A model generated the notes under the pieces. The model saw only the letters and a program-made list of their open reading frames with translations, was not told the DNA's origin and did no database searches. This document shows, piece after piece, positions 1 through 5,446 of a stretch of 6,660 nt of DNA (its first letter is position 1; each line of letters starts with the position of its first letter). The position numbers were made by a program, and so were the translations under genes. The DNA comes from Synergistaceae bacterium (lineage in GTDB: Bacteria; Synergistota; Synergistia; Synergistales; Aminobacteriaceae): assembly GCA_017448375.1 (NCBI GenBank), contig JAFSLR010000406.1:1-6660 (forward strand), given 5' to 3'.

Positions 1-511
1 CCTTCTGAACATACATTGCTATACGCTCAATGCCGTATGTTATTTCCGCCGGAACATTCTCCATATCGAGACCGCCAAGCTGCTGGAAGTAAGTGAACTG
101 TGTTATCTCCATTCCGTCAAGCCAGACTTCCCAGCCCAATCCCCATGCGCCTGTTGAAGGGTTCTCCCAGTCGTCCTCAACAAACCGTATATCGTGCTCA
201 TTGGGATTAATCCCAAGACTCGCAAGGCTCTCAATGTACAAATCCTGAATGTTCGCTGGAGCAGGCTTAATGATTACTTGATACTGGTAATAGTGCTGAA
301 GCCTGTTGGGATTCTTCCCGTAACGGCCGTCCGAAGGTCTCCTTGAAGGCTCAACATATGCCACTCTCCAAGGCTCCGGGCCTATTACGCGGAGTGCAGT
401 TGCGGGGTTCATTGTCCCTGCTCCTACCTCTATATCATACGGCTGCTGAACTACACAGCCCTGTCTTGACCAGAAATTTTCCAGCCTGAAATATATTTCC
501 TGAAAGTTCAA
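1..511 (-). CDS. glyQ: Glycyl-tRNA synthetase alpha subunit (partial, C-terminus beyond window)
   Basis: This is the catalytic alpha subunit of the bacterial two-subunit class II glycyl-tRNA synthetase, which charges tRNA-Gly in the cytoplasm together with the beta subunit GlyS. About 170 residues are visible, against roughly 290-300 for the family. The gene runs off the left edge, so its end and any glyS are not seen. Recognisable family blocks are FWSRQGC near residue 14, EVGAGTMNPAT (about 28-38), the PSRRPSDGRYGKNPNRLQHYY stretch (about 54-73), RFVEDDWENP, GAWGLGWEVWLDGMEITQF and ITYGIERIAMY. E. coli GlyQ has GRYGEN where this protein has GRYGKN, a small variation. The start is TTG at 511: the reading matches the family N-terminus from there and AGGAGA sits 9 bases upstream. 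It is the third gene of a tight minus-strand run, 17 bases after the M23 peptidase stop. Identity is very secure. Confidence 0.97.
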   Translation of the reverse strand, partial: MNFQEIYFRLENFWSRQGCVVQQPYDIEVGAGTMNPATALRVIGPEPWRVAYVEPSRRPSDGRYGKNPNRLQHYYQYQVIIKPAPANIQDLYIESLASLGINPNEHDIRFVEDDWENPSTGAWGLGWEVWLDGMEITQFTYFQQLGGLDMENVPAEITYGIERIAMYVQK

Positions 512-520
512 GTCTTAAAT

Positions 521-526
521 TCTCCT
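521..526 (-). promoter_or_regulatory. Ribosome binding site deciding the TTG start of glyQ
   Basis: Read on the minus strand this is AGGAGA, 9 bases before the TTG at 511. It lies directly after the stop codon of the upstream peptidase gene (529-531). No in-frame ATG lies near it, so it supports the TTG start and suggests that glyQ is translated from a shared mRNA. Confidence 0.75.
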
Positions 527-528
527 CT

Positions 529-2073
529 CTACTTATTAGATGCAAGACTCGTATTACCCGCAAGATACGGTACTGGGTCAACTTTTGCGTTGTTAACCCG
601 GACTTCAAAGTGAAGGTGATTCGCCGTTGAACGTCCTGTGTTGCCTACGTAGCCGATAATCTGACCCTGCATTACCCTTTGACCCTGAACAACCGCAATG
701 CTTAGGCAGTGAGCGTAGAACGTCTGAACACCCCCGCCGTGATCCATGAGCACAAAATTTCCGTAACCCCTGAATCCCATTGTCGAGTTATTCCCCGTGC
801 GTGAGACTACACCATTTCGGGCGGCTCTTATGGGAGTTCCTGCGGGCATGGGAATATCTATACCTTGATGCTTGTGATTCCCGCGCCATTTCCCGAAAGG
901 CGATGAGACTTTGCCGTCAACAGGCCACAACATTTTACCCTTAAGATTTCCCATGTTGAGTATAAACGGGTCTCTTGCTTTCGGCGTAAGGTTGTAATGA
1001 GGCAAATAACGGGGATTAGTCCCGAACGAGTTATTGAGGTCTGAAAGGGACGGTCTCTTAGGCGCGGCACTTTTAGGGAGCTGCACGACTTCCACTCTGT
1101 CGCCCGAAATAACCAGCCTCATCGGGCCTTTTGAGGGGTCTCCGTTAGGCGAGAATATTATGATCGGATCCATGAGTCCGGGAACTTGGGGTTTTGCGGA
1201 TTTCTTCCGGTTACTCGTGAGAATCTTATCGGGCTTCGCTGTGTTTGAGATTACTTTTGCGGGCGACTCGTTTTTCTTCGCTGTCTTAACGGGCTGAACA
1301 GTCGCGGGCTTCACGGGTTCGGGCTGAACGGCAGCGGGATTAACGGGTTCAGGCTGAACATTCGCGGTCTTTGCTGGTTCGGGCTGAATTTGCGGTGTGG
1401 GTTCTGTCTTTACGGGCTGAACTTCAGCGGGCTTTTCGGGTTCGGGCGGTAAATTCCTTGAGTCCGTCCTGACTTCCTCTCTGAGCATCGCTAAAATGTC
1501 CTCGTTCGATTTCTCTTCCTGATTCCCCGCAACATCAGAGGACGTTACAGTTTCATTTGCGACTGTCTGAGGCTCTGAAGGCTTCACGGGTTCGGGCGTA
1601 ACGGGCTGAGGCTCTGCGATTTTCACGGGTTCGGGCTGAACGGCAACGGGTTCGGGTGTTACGGGCTGAGTCGGTGCCGGGTTAAGGTCAGGTATTCCCG
1701 CGATTTTCGGCATTGGTACTTCTTTGAGCTGAGAGCCTTTATTCGAGGCACGTTTGGCGGCGGCTGCACTCGTTACGGGCACTAGGGCTGTAGGCTGCCA
1801 CGCTCCTCTGTGCTGCCATATCGCTAACATGTCGGCATGATTCGCAGGAAGAAATAACTTCTGCCCCGCTTTAATGTCTGAGCTTTCAACGCTGTTAGCC
1901 CACAATACATCAGCAACAGTAACATTATGAGACATACAATACTGCGTGAGTTCGGCAAGCCCCGAATTAATATCATCTGTAAATACTAATTCTTTCCATT
2001 TAGCGGCCTCCGAATTTCCCGCAATCATAACCGTAAAAACTGCACACAGCGCAAACTTCATAAACTTATTCAA
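529..2073 (-). CDS. Exported LysM / M23-family metallopeptidase with Pro-Glu repeat linker
   Basis: A predicted periplasmic or envelope peptidoglycan hydrolase of the LytM/M23 (lysostaphin-like) family, 514 residues. Residues 1-23 form a signal peptide (basic N-end, hydrophobic FALCAVFTVMIAG, likely cleavage after NSEA). Residues about 25-76 resemble a LysM module, with the late motif IKAGQKLFLP intact but the early YxVxxGDT part divergent. Residues about 130-300 are a low-complexity Pro/Glu/Val/Lys linker. Residues about 381-505 are the M23 domain. Its zinc ligands appear complete: H402 and D406 in HQGID, and H488 in HLH. YAH supplies the likely catalytic H455, so an active enzyme is expected, unlike degenerate EnvC/NlpD-type activators. 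The start is TTG at 2073, favoured by AGGGGGA 10 bases upstream; an ATG at 2061 (residue 5) is the alternative and would barely shorten the signal peptide. It sits between ilvA and glyQ with gaps of 20 and 17 bases. The exact bond cleaved cannot be told. Confidence 0.93.
   Translation of the reverse strand: MNKFMKFALCAVFTVMIAGNSEAAKWKELVFTDDINSGLAELTQYCMSHNVTVADVLWANSVESSDIKAGQKLFLPANHADMLAIWQHRGAWQPTALVPVTSAAAAKRASNKGSQLKEVPMPKIAGIPDLNPAPTQPVTPEPVAVQPEPVKIAEPQPVTPEPVKPSEPQTVANETVTSSDVAGNQEEKSNEDILAMLREEVRTDSRNLPPEPEKPAEVQPVKTEPTPQIQPEPAKTANVQPEPVNPAAVQPEPVKPATVQPVKTAKKNESPAKVISNTAKPDKILTSNRKKSAKPQVPGLMDPIIIFSPNGDPSKGPMRLVISGDRVEVVQLPKSAAPKRPSLSDLNNSFGTNPRYLPHYNLTPKARDPFILNMGNLKGKMLWPVDGKVSSPFGKWRGNHKHQGIDIPMPAGTPIRAARNGVVSRTGNNSTMGFRGYGNFVLMDHGGGVQTFYAHCLSIAVVQGQRVMQGQIIGYVGNTGRSTANHLHFEVRVNNAKVDPVPYLAGNTSLASNK
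1282..1455 (-). repeat. Tandem 30-base repeat coding a Pro/Glu-rich linker (copy group 2)
   Basis: Inside the M23 peptidase gene, residues about 207-264 contain consecutive ten-residue units of the form VQPEPVxPAx: VQPEPVNPAA, VQPEPVKPAT and the degenerate IQPEPAKTAN. At DNA level the period is 30 bases, with a shared ACGGGTTCGGGCTGAAC-like core on the plus strand. The segment is probably an extended, flexible spacer between the LysM-like and peptidase domains. It is coding repeat, not a mobile or CRISPR array, and its copy number may vary between strains. Confidence 0.8.
1549..1677 (-). repeat. Pro/Glu-rich coding repeat (copy group 1)
   Basis: Residues about 133-175 of the M23 peptidase carry related but less regular units: QPVTPEPVAV, QPEPVKIAEP, QPVTPEPVKP. 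A non-repetitive acidic, helix-prone segment (about residues 176-206, including EDILAMLREEVR) separates this block from the second one. The same codons recur, so the two blocks probably arose by internal duplication. Confidence 0.7.
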
Positions 2074-2083
2074 CTGTAATCAT

Positions 2084-2090
2084 TCCCCCT
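2084..2090 (-). promoter_or_regulatory. Ribosome binding site deciding the TTG start of the M23 peptidase
   Basis: Minus-strand AGGGGGA lies 10 bases before the TTG at 2073 and just after the ilvA stop codon (2094-2096). The in-frame ATG at 2061 would be about 22 bases from it, too far for a normal Shine-Dalgarno contact. An ATG immediately after the site is out of frame and meets a stop after five codons. Confidence 0.7.
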
Positions 2091-2093
2091 GTC

Positions 2094-3299
2094 TTAAACT
2101 CTTTCTGTTACGATTCTGAATCCTGCCCCGCTGAGTTTCTGCCTGATGACATCAATCTGTGCGCTGTTCAGTGTCTCAAGCGCGATCTTCAGGAAGCAGG
2201 AATTTATTGCCATGTTCGTATCACCGTGATCATATGAGACGGCTACGACATTGGCACCGCATGACGCTACGATCTCGCTGACCTGCTGGAGCTGTCCGGG
2301 CTTGTCAACGAGTTCGATTGTGAGGTTGATGTTTCGACCCGTCATGATTAGGCCGCGCGTTATGACTCTGGATAAAATGTTCACGTCAATATTTCCGCCT
2401 GAGATTATGCAGACGGTTTTCTTTCCTTCAATGGGAAGTTTCCGGAACATTGCCGCCGCTACTGAAACCGCCCCTGCACCTTCAGCGATGAGTTTCTGAC
2501 GCTCAATCAATGCGAGTATTGCCGCTGCTATTTCGTCCTCAGAGACGCAGACAATATCGTCAACGTAACGCGAAATTATGCCGTAAGTGTTTTCGCCGGG
2601 GTTTTTGACCGCTATACCGTCAGCAAAAGTTGAGACATTATCGAGCACTTTTCTTTCTTTTGCGCGGAATGAGTTGAACATGCTCGCCGCCCCTGATGCC
2701 TGAACGCCGTAAACTTTAACGTCAGGTTTGAGGGATTTGACGGCGAACGCGATTCCCGAAATCAATCCGCCTCCCCCAATCGGAGCTATGACGGCTTCAA
2801 CGTCTTCGAGCTGGTCGAGAATCTCAAGACCTATAGTGGCCTGACCTGCGATAACGAAATCATCATCATACGGGTGAATGAATGTTGCTCCGGTTTCCTC
2901 AACGAGCTGTACCGCCCTGTCGTGTGCGTCATCGTAAGCACCTTTAACGAGTTCGACATTTGCGCCGAGTCTGCGAGTGCTTTCAACCTTCATGACTGGG
3001 GCTGAGTCGGGCATACAGATTGTTGCGGGGATTCCCTTTCGTGAGGCAGCCATAGCGACACCCTGAGCGTGATTTCCGGCTGAACATGCGACAATACCGC
3101 GTGATTTTTCGTCATCGCTCAGCTGTGAGATTTTGTAGTATGCGCCTCTGAGCTTGAAACTTCCTGTAACCTGTAAATTCTCGGTTTTCAAGTAGAGGTT
3201 ATGTTCTTCGCTTAACAGGGGAGCGGCGATGAGATCAGTTTTTCGTGCGCATTCCCTGAGAATATAAGCTGCGTGATAAACCTTGTCTAACGTAAGCAT
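2094..3299 (-). CDS. ilvA: Threonine ammonia-lyase (threonine dehydratase) with C-terminal ACT domain
   Basis: A PLP-dependent cytoplasmic enzyme that deaminates L-threonine to 2-oxobutyrate and ammonia. The product feeds isoleucine synthesis or threonine catabolism. Residues about 10-315 are the fold-type II PLP domain: SFKLRGA contains the Schiff-base lysine K49, SAGNHAQG (73-80) is the substrate/PLP loop, GGGGL (175-179) is the phosphate-binding loop, and SGGN (300-303) contacts the pyridine ring. Residues about 325-401 form one ACT domain (starting near INLTIELVDKPGQL), the usual site of allosteric amino-acid control. At 401 residues it matches the compact single-ACT class (often called ilvA or tdcB-like) rather than the roughly 500-residue E. 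coli IlvA with its two-part regulatory region, so isoleucine feedback cannot be assumed. The ATG start at 3299 has AGAGGA six bases upstream. It is the first gene of the minus-strand run. Serine dehydratase activity is a possible side reaction. Confidence 0.95.
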   Translation of the reverse strand: MLTLDKVYHAAYILRECARKTDLIAAPLLSEEHNLYLKTENLQVTGSFKLRGAYYKISQLSDDEKSRGIVACSAGNHAQGVAMAASRKGIPATICMPDSAPVMKVESTRRLGANVELVKGAYDDAHDRAVQLVEETGATFIHPYDDDFVIAGQATIGLEILDQLEDVEAVIAPIGGGGLISGIAFAVKSLKPDVKVYGVQASGAASMFNSFRAKERKVLDNVSTFADGIAVKNPGENTYGIISRYVDDIVCVSEDEIAAAILALIERQKLIAEGAGAVSVAAAMFRKLPIEGKKTVCIISGGNIDVNILSRVITRGLIMTGRNINLTIELVDKPGQLQQVSEIVASCGANVVAVSYDHGDTNMAINSCFLKIALETLNSAQIDVIRQKLSGAGFRIVTERV

Positions 3300-3353
3300 T
3301 TGTTATCCTCTGCATTCATAATTAAATCACACCTCACAAAAATTTTTGGCATT

Positions 3354-3359
3354 AGTATA
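3354..3359 (-). promoter_or_regulatory. Candidate -10 element for the ilvA operon
   Basis: Minus-strand TATACT, one base from the TATAAT consensus, lies 54 bases upstream of the ilvA ATG and would give a leader of roughly 45-50 bases. The best -35 matches at 16-18 bases upstream (GCTAAA or TGCTAA) are poor, so the call rests on the -10 and its position in the divergent intergenic region. The leader is too short for a T-box or an attenuator. Confidence 0.45.
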
Positions 3360-3426
3360 CAGCAAAAACGCTTAATTTTAGCAGTGCATGAACAAAATAC
3401 GGGGAAAAATTTTTTGAACTTTCAAT

Positions 3427-3453
3427 GTAAAATATAGCAATCACATTTTCAGG
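3427..3453 (+). repeat. Leader/promoter element, copy 1 (upstream of TIR gene)
   Basis: A 27-base stretch that recurs at 4173-4199 with 24 identical positions (differences at 3436, 3439 and 3444). It opens with GTAAAATAT, in which TAAAAT (3428-3433) can serve as a -10 hexamer 32 bases before the GTG start. It ends with ATTTTCAGG, which runs into the ribosome binding site. A TTGAAC (3414-3419) lies upstream, but only 8 bases from the TAAAAT, too close for a standard -35. The repeat is best read as a shared promoter plus start-site leader. Confidence 0.6.
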
Positions 3454-3465
3454 AGCAAAAACACA

Positions 3466-4137
3466 GTGAGCAAAATATTTTTGAGTCACGCAACAGAAGA
3501 ACACGATTTAGTTGTACATCTTGCGAATTACATTGAGAAGAATAATCTTGAAGCATGGTATGCCCCCCGAAACATCATGGGCGGAATTGATTACGACAGG
3601 GAAATTATTGCTGCGATAAAAGACTGCCGTGCGTTTGTGCTTATTCTCAGCCGTAACTCGGACGCAAGCGAGGACGTGAAGACGGAAGTATATCACGCGG
3701 TTAAGTTCAAGAAGGTCGTAATATGTCTTGATGTTGATGATGTTGAGCCGGAAAACTTGTCGTATCTTCTAGGTATGCGTCATCGTTTGAATTGGCTTGA
3801 ACGAAGAGATGAGACTCTGGACAAGCTGGTACATGACATCAAGATGATTCCTGAATCTGATTCCTGCGAAACAACAGAGCCGAAATCCGAAACAGAAGCG
3901 GTAATCCCAAAGTTAAGGCAATCCAATATTCAACCCCGTGTGCCTGAAACAGAACGTGCGCCGAAAAAACAAAGTCTCAGAAAAATTTTAGTGAATGCTC
4001 TTGCCGTTATCATAACAGTTTTATGTGTGATGTTCTTCATTATCTTTGACCTTAACAGAATCGCAATAGGCAGTATTGTTATAGTGATTTTGCTTGCGGT
4101 GTTAGGTGCGCTGTTTGCTATTGACATTAAAACTTAG
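3466..4137 (+). CDS. TIR-domain protein with two C-terminal transmembrane helices
   Basis: A 223-residue protein. Residues 1 to about 128 form a bacterial TIR domain: KIFLSHATEEHD gives the first strand and box-1-like motif, W31YAPRNIMGG the following loop, FVLILSRNSDASEDVKTEV the strand and helix carrying E74, and KKVVICLDVDD a core strand. E74, in the SxxVxxEVxxA pattern, occupies the place of the catalytic glutamate of NAD-cleaving TIR domains, so NADase activity is possible but unproved. Residues about 129-172 are a polar Glu/Pro/Lys linker. Residues about 173-194 and 199-219 are two hydrophobic helices joined by a short DLNR turn, forming a membrane hairpin. The basic residues before helix 1 (KKQSLRK) favour a cytoplasmic TIR domain. 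The start is GTG at 3466, with AGGAG 10 bases upstream. The next gene begins 74 bases downstream. No partner such as a nucleotide cyclase, NLR or Argonaute is adjacent. Roles in phage defence, signalling or host interaction are all open. Confidence 0.85.
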   Translation: MSKIFLSHATEEHDLVVHLANYIEKNNLEAWYAPRNIMGGIDYDREIIAAIKDCRAFVLILSRNSDASEDVKTEVYHAVKFKKVVICLDVDDVEPENLSYLLGMRHRLNWLERRDETLDKLVHDIKMIPESDSCETTEPKSETEAVIPKLRQSNIQPRVPETERAPKKQSLRKILVNALAVIITVLCVMFFIIFDLNRIAIGSIVIVILLAVLGALFAIDIKT

Positions 4138-4172
4138 CCCGACGAGACCTAAGCAAGCTGATAATGTTTCGG

Positions 4173-4199
4173 GTAAAATATGGCCATCATATTTTCAGG
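4173..4199 (+). repeat. Leader/promoter element, copy 2 (upstream of flavoprotein gene)
   Basis: The second copy of the 27-base element, 24/27 identical to 3427-3453. TAAAAT (4174-4179) is again 32 bases before the start codon and ATTTTCAGG again merges into the ribosome binding site (AGGGGG, 10 bases from ATG 4212). No convincing -35 is seen 16-18 bases upstream. The identical spacing to the downstream start supports a functional leader rather than a chance match. Confidence 0.6.
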
Positions 4200-4211
4200 G
4201 GGTAAAATTTC

Positions 4212-4835
4212 ATGAAGGTACTTTTGATTAACGGCTCTCCGAATGAGAAGGGCTGTACATTCACCGCATTATCCGAAATCGCCTCAACGTTCGCAAAAAA
4301 CGGAATCGACTCCGAGATATTCCACATCGGAAAGAAAGCTATTCAGGGCTGTATTGCTTGCGGCAAATGCTTTGAGCTTGGGCACTGCGTCTTCAATGAC
4401 TCCGTGAACGACCTCGCCTCACGCCTTGACGAGTTCAGCGGGATAATTGTCGGCTCACCCGTATACTACGCGGGCCCGGCCGGGAGTCTCTGCGCATTTC
4501 TCGACAGATTATTTTTCTCGGCGGACGACTCGAAACTCGAAGGCAAACCAGCCGCTTGTGTCGTCTCATGCAGGAGGGGCGGAGCGTCAGCGGCTTTTGA
4601 CCGTCTCAACAAATACTTCACGATCCGCAACATGATAGTTATCGGCTCTCAGTACTGGAATCAGGTTCACGGGAACACGCCCGATGAAGTGAGGAAGGAC
4701 TCCGAAGGTCTCCAGACAATGCGGACACTTGGCGAGAATATGTCGTGGATTCTGAAATGCATTGAGGCCGGGAAAAACTCAGGCATTAATTATCCGGCTC
4801 ACGAGGAAACACTCTACACAAACTTCATACGCTAA
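4212..4835 (+). CDS. Flavodoxin-like NAD(P)H-dependent FMN reductase family protein, possible iron-sulfur flavoprotein
   Basis: A 207-residue cytoplasmic redox protein of the flavodoxin-fold FMN reductase family. The first strand and FMN phosphate loop are MKVLLINGSPNEKG (1-14). A second flavin-contact region is IIVGSPVYYAGPAGSLCAFLDRLF (about 78-101), with the family-typical PVYY and FLDR. A later conserved block is KPAACVVSCRRGG (about 111-123). Between strands lies a compact cysteine motif C47-x2-C50-x2-C53-x5-C59. Archaeal and bacterial iron-sulfur flavoproteins of this family use a similar CX2CX2CX4-7C motif to hold a 4Fe-4S cluster, so the protein may carry both FMN and a cluster. Related flavodoxin-family proteins with similar cysteines are often left without a function, and the electron donor and acceptor cannot be inferred. 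The ATG start follows AGGGGG with 10-base spacing. The gene lies behind the TIR gene but has its own leader element, and it ends at a strong terminator. Confidence 0.85.
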   Translation: MKVLLINGSPNEKGCTFTALSEIASTFAKNGIDSEIFHIGKKAIQGCIACGKCFELGHCVFNDSVNDLASRLDEFSGIIVGSPVYYAGPAGSLCAFLDRLFFSADDSKLEGKPAACVVSCRRGGASAAFDRLNKYFTIRNMIVIGSQYWNQVHGNTPDEVRKDSEGLQTMRTLGENMSWILKCIEAGKNSGINYPAHEETLYTNFIR

Positions 4836-4848
4836 ACAGAAATTTCCG

Positions 4849-4882
4849 CCCCTCTGAAATCACATCAGGGGGGATTTTTTTT
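4849..4882 (+). terminator. Rho-independent terminator after the flavoprotein gene
   Basis: A stem pairs CCCCTCTGA (4849-4857) with TCAGGGGGG (4865-4873): nine pairs including one G-U, closed by a 7-base loop. One A and then eight T residues (4875-4882) follow. It begins 13 bases after the flavoprotein stop codon and separates that transcript from the pilus/secretion genes. Confidence 0.88.
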
Positions 4883-4893
4883 GACCGTTAGTC

Positions 4894-4899
4894 TATAAT
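4894..4899 (+). promoter_or_regulatory. Candidate -10 element for the PilO-like operon
   Basis: A perfect TATAAT lies 31 bases before ATG 4931, just after the terminator. TTGACC at 4881-4886 resembles a -35 but is only 7 bases away, so it cannot act as a standard -35. At 17-base spacing the sequence is GGGATT, a poor match. Position and the perfect hexamer support a promoter, with an unclear -35. Confidence 0.55.
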
Positions 4900-4930
4900 C
4901 TCTCCGTATCATTTTTGCAAAAGGGATCTT

Positions 4931-5443
4931 ATGATGAACAGAAAATATATTATTTATACCGGAATATTCATAGGCTTATGCGTTATTCCCTGCGTGGCTA
5001 TATGGTTTTTTCTCGGAGAACTTTACACCCTCAGAGAAGAATACGACATGTTAAACTCAAACAATCAAAGCAGCTCAGGCATAATCGCAAATCTTGAGGC
5101 CAGAAACAACAGCTTATTACGAATAACAAGCCTCCGCATAAACTCTTCACAGACGACAACGGACGCTGTAGCTTTCTACTCAATGATACGGCCTTCGATT
5201 GAGAATAATAATATAAGCCTCCTCAACATGATTACTTCAGGTCAGGACAATGACGGAAGGAAAGATAATATTCTTCAGATGAAACTTGACGGGGATTATT
5301 ACGCCATCACAAGAATGCTCGCTGAATGGAGAAATCTCCCTGTGCCCTCAAAAATTACACGACTCGACCTTAAACGCAATCATAATCTCCCCGAAGAACT
5401 CGTAGAAATTGATGTAACAGTTGAGGTAATGACGGAGGATTAA
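4931..5443 (+). CDS. PilO/GspM-like inner-membrane pilus or secretion assembly protein
   Basis: A 170-residue bitopic membrane protein. Residues about 6-28 (YIIYTGIF to WFFL) are one transmembrane helix with a short cytoplasmic N-terminus. Residues about 29-60 are polar and coiled-coil-like. Residues about 75-170 look like the ferredoxin-like periplasmic domain of the PilO/GspM superfamily, with the characteristic run LQMKLDGDYYAITRMLAEWRNLP followed by a strand (KITRLDLKR) and a final strand (EIDVTVEVM). PilO-type proteins link the cytoplasmic assembly platform to the outer-membrane secretin through PilN and PilP, or act as GspM/GspL partners in type II secretion. Two adjacent ATGs exist, at 4931 and 4934. 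The GGGA ribosome binding site ends at 4926, so the second ATG (7-base gap) is better spaced than the first (4-base gap). It overlaps nothing and precedes the PilP/GspC-like gene by 3 bases, implying co-translation. Sequence identity to known PilO is likely low; the call rests on pattern and context. Confidence 0.75.
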   Translation: MMNRKYIIYTGIFIGLCVIPCVAIWFFLGELYTLREEYDMLNSNNQSSSGIIANLEARNNSLLRITSLRINSSQTTTDAVAFYSMIRPSIENNNISLLNMITSGQDNDGRKDNILQMKLDGDYYAITRMLAEWRNLPVPSKITRLDLKRNHNLPEELVEIDVTVEVMTED

Positions 5444-5446
5444 TGA

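Larger units (their letters stand above)
3300..3465. other. Divergent intergenic region between ilvA and the TIR gene
   Basis: An AT-rich 166-base spacer carrying the ilvA -10 and ribosome binding site on the minus strand and the TIR leader element on the plus strand. It holds two similar A/T palindromes, AAAAATTTTT at 3338-3347 and AAAAATTTTTT at 3405-3415, centred about 67 bases apart. These could bend DNA or bind a regulator, but such tracts are common in AT-rich spacers. No small gene or structured RNA was recognised. Confidence 0.5.

Noticed and set aside
1034..1297. Plus-strand open frame inside the M23 peptidase gene
   Set aside because: It is antisense to the linker and adjoining region of a well-supported coding sequence and has no plausible domain.
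1282..1677. Regular repeats as a possible CRISPR array
   Set aside because: The units are contiguous, have no unique spacers and are in frame coding for VQPEPVxPAx.
4133..4153. CTTAG/CTAAG hairpin after the TIR gene as a terminator
   Set aside because: The stem has only five pairs with an 11-base loop, includes the end of the stop codon and has no T-tract, so it is not a credible terminator.
4447..4635. Small overlapping plus-strand frame within the flavoprotein gene
   Set aside because: It is out of frame with the conserved FMN reductase motifs and its Arg/Ser-rich translation resembles a shadow.
3466..4835. TIR gene plus flavoprotein as a two-gene defence system
   Set aside because: The shared leader is suggestive, but no known TIR system uses this flavoprotein as a partner and the genes are not overlapping or tightly coupled. 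It is kept as a regulatory observation only.
4915..5097. Small plus-strand frame overlapping the start of the PilO-like gene
   Set aside because: It begins upstream of the ribosome binding site used by the PilO-like gene, and its basic translation has no features. The overlapping frame has a membrane helix and a PilO-like fold pattern.
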